From Paraflavitalea pollutisoli (GTDB taxonomy: Bacteria; Bacteroidota; Bacteroidia; Chitinophagales; Chitinophagaceae): DNA of 64,000 nucleotides. Positions 61,597 through 64,000 of this stretch are shown here, in pieces. The stretch lies in NCBI RefSeq assembly GCF_029360705.1, contig NZ_JARKMX010000014.1:124001-188000 (forward strand). The letters are read 5' to 3'. The stretch's first letter is position 1; each line of letters begins with the position of its first letter. Both the position numbers and the translations under genes were made by a program. The notes under the pieces were generated by a model. It saw nothing but the letters and a program-made list of their open reading frames with translations. It was not told where the DNA came from and did no database searches.

Positions 61597-62409
61597 ATGG
61601 CAGACAAAAAAAGGATCCTCATCACCGGAGCAGGTTCCGGATTGGGAGAAGGCGCAGCAATCGGTTTAGCAAAACTTGGCCACCAGGTCATCGCCGGCGT
61701 ACAGATCTCACCGCAGGTCACCGCCCTCCGCGCTAAGGTGGAAGAGCTCGGCCTGCAAAACACCCTGCGCGTCGAAAAACTGGACGTCACCGATGCTTAT
61801 GATGTGAAGTACGCCCTCACCTGGGACATCGACATCCTCTTCAGCAACGCCGGCATCGGTGAAGCCGGCCCCGTATTCGAGATTCCGGTAGACCTCGTCA
61901 GGCGTAATTTCGAGACCAATGTATTTGCCCCGCTGCACCTGGCACAAGGCTTCGTAGCCAAATGGATCAATGAAAAAAGAAAAGGAAAGGTAGTCTTCAC
62001 TTCCTCTATGGGCGGCCTCTTCACCCCCGATGGCTATGGCATCTATGTGTCGACCAAGCATGCACTGGAAGCTGTTGCAGAAGCAATGTCTTCCGAATTG
62101 AAACCCTACAATATCCAGGTGCAGACCATCAACCCGGGCGCGTATCTGACTGGATACAACGAAACCATGGCCGACAACCCCTTCCGTTGGCTCGACGACA
62201 GCAAGAACTTCACCAAGCGGGCCGATATGCGTGCCACCTTCGATTCGCTACTGGGTACACCTCAAGGCCGTCTCGATCCCAAAGAAATGATCGACGCGAT
62301 CATTCGCATCGTACCATCCGAAAAAGGCAAGTTCCGCAACGTGGTACCACAATTCGTGGAGGATATGCTGAAAGATCATCAACAGAAAGCCTGGGAGGTG
62401 ACTATTTAA
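61597..62409 (+). CDS. SDR-family oxidoreductase
   Basis: The 270-residue product is a classical short-chain dehydrogenase: cofactor motif ITGAGSGLGEG (9-19), LFSNAG, catalytic Ser in VVFTSSMGG and Tyr/Lys in YGIYVSTKHALE. All catalytic residues are intact, in contrast to the SDR-fold protein at 19.4 kb. It lies 35 bp after GlcG and shares an operon with SnoaL- and DoxX-like genes. The substrate is unknown. Confidence 0.93.
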   Translation: MADKKRILITGAGSGLGEGAAIGLAKLGHQVIAGVQISPQVTALRAKVEELGLQNTLRVEKLDVTDAYDVKYALTWDIDILFSNAGIGEAGPVFEIPVDLVRRNFETNVFAPLHLAQGFVAKWINEKRKGKVVFTSSMGGLFTPDGYGIYVSTKHALEAVAEAMSSELKPYNIQVQTINPGAYLTGYNETMADNPFRWLDDSKNFTKRADMRATFDSLLGTPQGRLDPKEMIDAIIRIVPSEKGKFRNVVPQFVEDMLKDHQQKAWEVTI

Positions 62410-62517
62410 AAAAGGCTTGCGCTACGAAACGATTCCCGGCAACCGAACTGAAGCATATGCATACGGTGCAGAGGATTTAAGTTGTCCGGGGATCTTTTTC
62501 CCACCATACTATTTCAT

Positions 62518-63012
62518 ATGCAATACCCACATCAGCCGGTAAAGCGGTGCAGCATACTCACCATCCTGTTGCTGATCATCGCACTACCCGCCTTTACACA
62601 ACATACCATGAACAATAAAACATTGATCAAGGAGGCCTTCGAAAAGTGGGCCAAAGGCACAGGTTCTTTTTTCGACCTGTTGGCCCCCGATGTGGTCTGG
62701 ACGATCACTGGAAAAAGCGCCATTGCGAAGACCTATACCAGCAAAACACAATTCATACAGGAAGCCATCGACCCGCTCAATCGCCGCTTTAGTCATAAAA
62801 TTGTTCCTACCGTTAAAGGTATCTATGCAGAAGCCGATATCGTCATTGCCCTTTGGGAAGGCAATGCCGTCGCTTCCGACGGCAAACCCTATACCAATAC
62901 CTATTCCTGGTACATGAAGATCAGTGGAGGCCGCATCGTTGCAGTGACCGCTTTCTTTGAAAGCAAAGACCTCGACGATATCTGGTACCGGATACCTGAC
63001 CCGCAGCAATAA
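62518..63012 (+). CDS. Exported SnoaL/NTF2-like protein
   Basis: The start at 62518 gives a signal peptide (CSILTILLLIIALPAFTQ). The 164-residue product has an NTF2-like cone fold with KEAFEKWAKGTGSFFDLLAP, then DVVWTITGKSAIAKTYTSK and DGKPYTNTYSWYMKISGGRI. Many SnoaL relatives bind or isomerise small hydrophobic molecules; here the function is unknown. An internal ATG (MNNKTLIKEAF) would give a cytoplasmic form. Confidence 0.88.
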   Translation: MQYPHQPVKRCSILTILLLIIALPAFTQHTMNNKTLIKEAFEKWAKGTGSFFDLLAPDVVWTITGKSAIAKTYTSKTQFIQEAIDPLNRRFSHKIVPTVKGIYAEADIVIALWEGNAVASDGKPYTNTYSWYMKISGGRIVAVTAFFESKDLDDIWYRIPDPQQ

Positions 63013-63040
63013 ACTTTTTTCACCAACTCAATACAACAAC

Positions 63041-63424
63041 ATGCGCAGTACAAAACTGGTTTATTACATCACCACCGCCCTGGTATCGTTGATGATGACG
63101 TATGCAGCGATCAGTTATTGCATCGATCCCAACCTTGAAGCGGCCTTTGATCACCTGGGCTTTCGGGCATATTTCCGCATTGAGCTGGCCATTGCGAAAA
63201 TGATAGGCGTAGCACTGCTATGGTTGCCCGTTGCCGCCTGGATCAGGGAATGGACCTATGCAGCCTTTACCATCGTTTTTATCTCAGCTTTCATTTCCCA
63301 CACCGCCATGGGCGATCCACTCATGGCCAGGATCATGCCCATCATTTTTCTCGTGCTACACCTCGCCTCGTATGTTTCCTGGCGTATACTTCGGTATACC
63401 CCGGATACAGGCAAACCGTATTGA
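63041..63424 (+). CDS. DoxX-like (DUF4267/SURF-type) small membrane protein
   Basis: The start at 63041 (MRSTKLVYYITTALVSLMMT) was chosen because the ORF upstream overlaps the SnoaL gene out of frame. The 127-residue product has four helices and the motif HLGFRAYFRIELAIAKMIGV, then ALLWLPVAAWIREWTYAAF, typical of DoxX-like proteins. It ends the GlcG-SDR-SnoaL operon, which as a set looks like a redox or detoxification unit. Confidence 0.88.
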   Translation: MRSTKLVYYITTALVSLMMTYAAISYCIDPNLEAAFDHLGFRAYFRIELAIAKMIGVALLWLPVAAWIREWTYAAFTIVFISAFISHTAMGDPLMARIMPIIFLVLHLASYVSWRILRYTPDTGKPY

Positions 63425-63447
63425 TCGTACCAAAACTATCCATCACC

Positions 63448-63522
63448 ATGTATTACCTGCACGTTGTTGCGCTCACAGATTCCTACTTAGCGCCTTTTCG
63501 GTATGGGTTATACAGCCCATAG
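63448..63522 (+). other. Possible leader ORF inside a long hairpin
   Basis: A 24-codon ORF reads MYYLHVVALTDSYLAPFRYG, then four residues to TAG. Its codons 3-9 form the left arm (63455-63474) of a 20-bp inverted repeat whose right arm (63522-63541) begins at the last base of its stop codon; the two non-Watson-Crick positions are G-U pairs in RNA. A smaller hairpin TATGGG/CCCATA lies in the loop. The AraC-type start codon follows 18 bp later. It may be an attenuation-type leader. Confidence 0.4.
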
Positions 63523-63559
63523 AGCGCGGCAACGTGCAGGTGATCAATAACCATCAACC

Positions 63560-64000
63560 ATGTATTACCAAGCTGTTGCACCCACTCCTACAAACATCCT
63601 GCCCGCCTGCACCATTGCCCGCCTTACCACGTCTGGCAGTACAGACCACCAACCCTTTTCGCAGGTCACCGGACCGCAACAATACACCTTGCTCTGGATA
63701 CAGGAGGGAAACGGGCAGATCAGCCTGGATACTGATCGGCTTACCATCTATCCTCAACACATCTATTGCCTGCGTCCCGGCCAGCGCGTACAGGTCACCC
63801 ATTCCGACATGGAAGGCTGGCAACTTACTTTTCGCAAAGAATTTCTCGACCTGGTTGACAAAGGAGCGTCGTCCTTTGTGCATGGCGTATTGCTCCACCA
63901 CTTTTGCGGCCGGCCAGCCATTCAGTTATCCCCGACCCTGGTGCCGCTGCTCGACTCCCTGATCAGCCAGATGCAACAAGAACAACATGGGCAGGATGTG
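63560..64000 (+). CDS. AraC-family transcriptional regulator, N-terminal part (cut by window end)
   Basis: The frame runs from the ATG at 63560 past the window end; 147 residues are seen. They form a cupin-like ligand-binding domain with QQYTLLWIQEGNGQISLDTD, then IYPQHIYCLRPGQRVQV, and GWQLTFRKEFLDL. This layout is typical of AraC regulators; the HTH would lie beyond base 64000. It follows the DoxX-like gene and may regulate the GlcG-SDR-SnoaL-DoxX operon. Confidence 0.8.
   Translation, partial: MYYQAVAPTPTNILPACTIARLTTSGSTDHQPFSQVTGPQQYTLLWIQEGNGQISLDTDRLTIYPQHIYCLRPGQRVQVTHSDMEGWQLTFRKEFLDLVDKGASSFVHGVLLHHFCGRPAIQLSPTLVPLLDSLISQMQQEQHGQDV

Noticed and set aside
1-64000. tRNA, rRNA, CRISPR, insertion sequences or prophage
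   Set aside because: No tRNA-like cloverleaf, repeat-spacer pattern, transposase motif, integrase or phage structural gene was recognised by eye; a tRNAscan and IS search would be needed to be certain.

Overview
The window looks like chromosomal DNA of a Bacteroidota bacterium, most likely of the Chitinophagaceae (Chitinophaga/Niastella-like). The clues are a SusC/SusD pair, a giant hybrid two-component regulator, a type IX secretion C-terminal domain, promoter boxes of the Bacteroidota type TAnnTTTG, few Shine-Dalgarno sequences and moderately high GC. No rRNA, recognisable tRNA, CRISPR array, insertion sequence or prophage was seen.

Region 1 (1-16.05 kb, minus strand) is a polysaccharide utilization locus. 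In transcription order it has a heparinase II/III-type lyase, a GH88 unsaturated glucuronyl hydrolase, a GH97 enzyme, a FucP-like sugar permease, a hybrid two-component regulator, SusC and SusD (cut by the window edge). Two promoters, one before the lyase and one before susC, share a 21-bp box, a TACCCGC box and a TAnnTTTG box at identical spacings. This is probably the operator of the regulator encoded between them. The gene set points to a uronic-acid-containing polysaccharide.

Region 2 (16-33.5 kb) is a mixed accessory and stress region. It holds a GH16 glucanase, small lipoproteins, an SRPBCC protein, an SDR-fold protein that has lost its catalytic residues, a GlxA-type regulator and YqgE. 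A divergent LysR regulator faces a four-gene operon that ends in a GOB-like subclass B3 metallo-beta-lactamase. Next come a cupin resembling manganese hydroxynitrile lyases, an SDR divergent from a large KatE catalase, a LytS/LytTR pair and a metallophosphoesterase.

Region 3 (33.5-55.4 kb) is rich in signalling. An OmpR-type pair lies divergent to a spondin-YHS-YHS-DoxX operon. It is followed by a T9SS cargo protein, a GAF-PAS hybrid kinase, an OmpA/TSP3 protein, a sulfatase, a serine hydrolase, a YetF-family membrane protein with a zinc ribbon, a ChrB-AraC fusion, exonuclease III, and a cluster of three phytochrome-style kinases with one stand-alone receiver.

Region 4 (55.4-60.4 kb) is the least ordinary part. 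Three copies of an element of about 110 bp end in a GUCU-loop terminator hairpin whose base pairs covary in a strand-specific way. They lie around a two-gene operon of unrecognised paralogous proteins and near small membrane-protein genes. Further orphan terminators and a frameshifted propeller gene are present. The promoter of that broken gene shares a four-repeat GTAAA array, with identical spacing, with an unlinked gene at 22.3 kb.

Region 5 (60.4-64 kb) holds an outer-membrane protein gene, then a GlcG-SDR-SnoaL-DoxX-like operon, and an AraC-type regulator cut by the window end. A small ORF embedded in a 20+ bp hairpin precedes that regulator.
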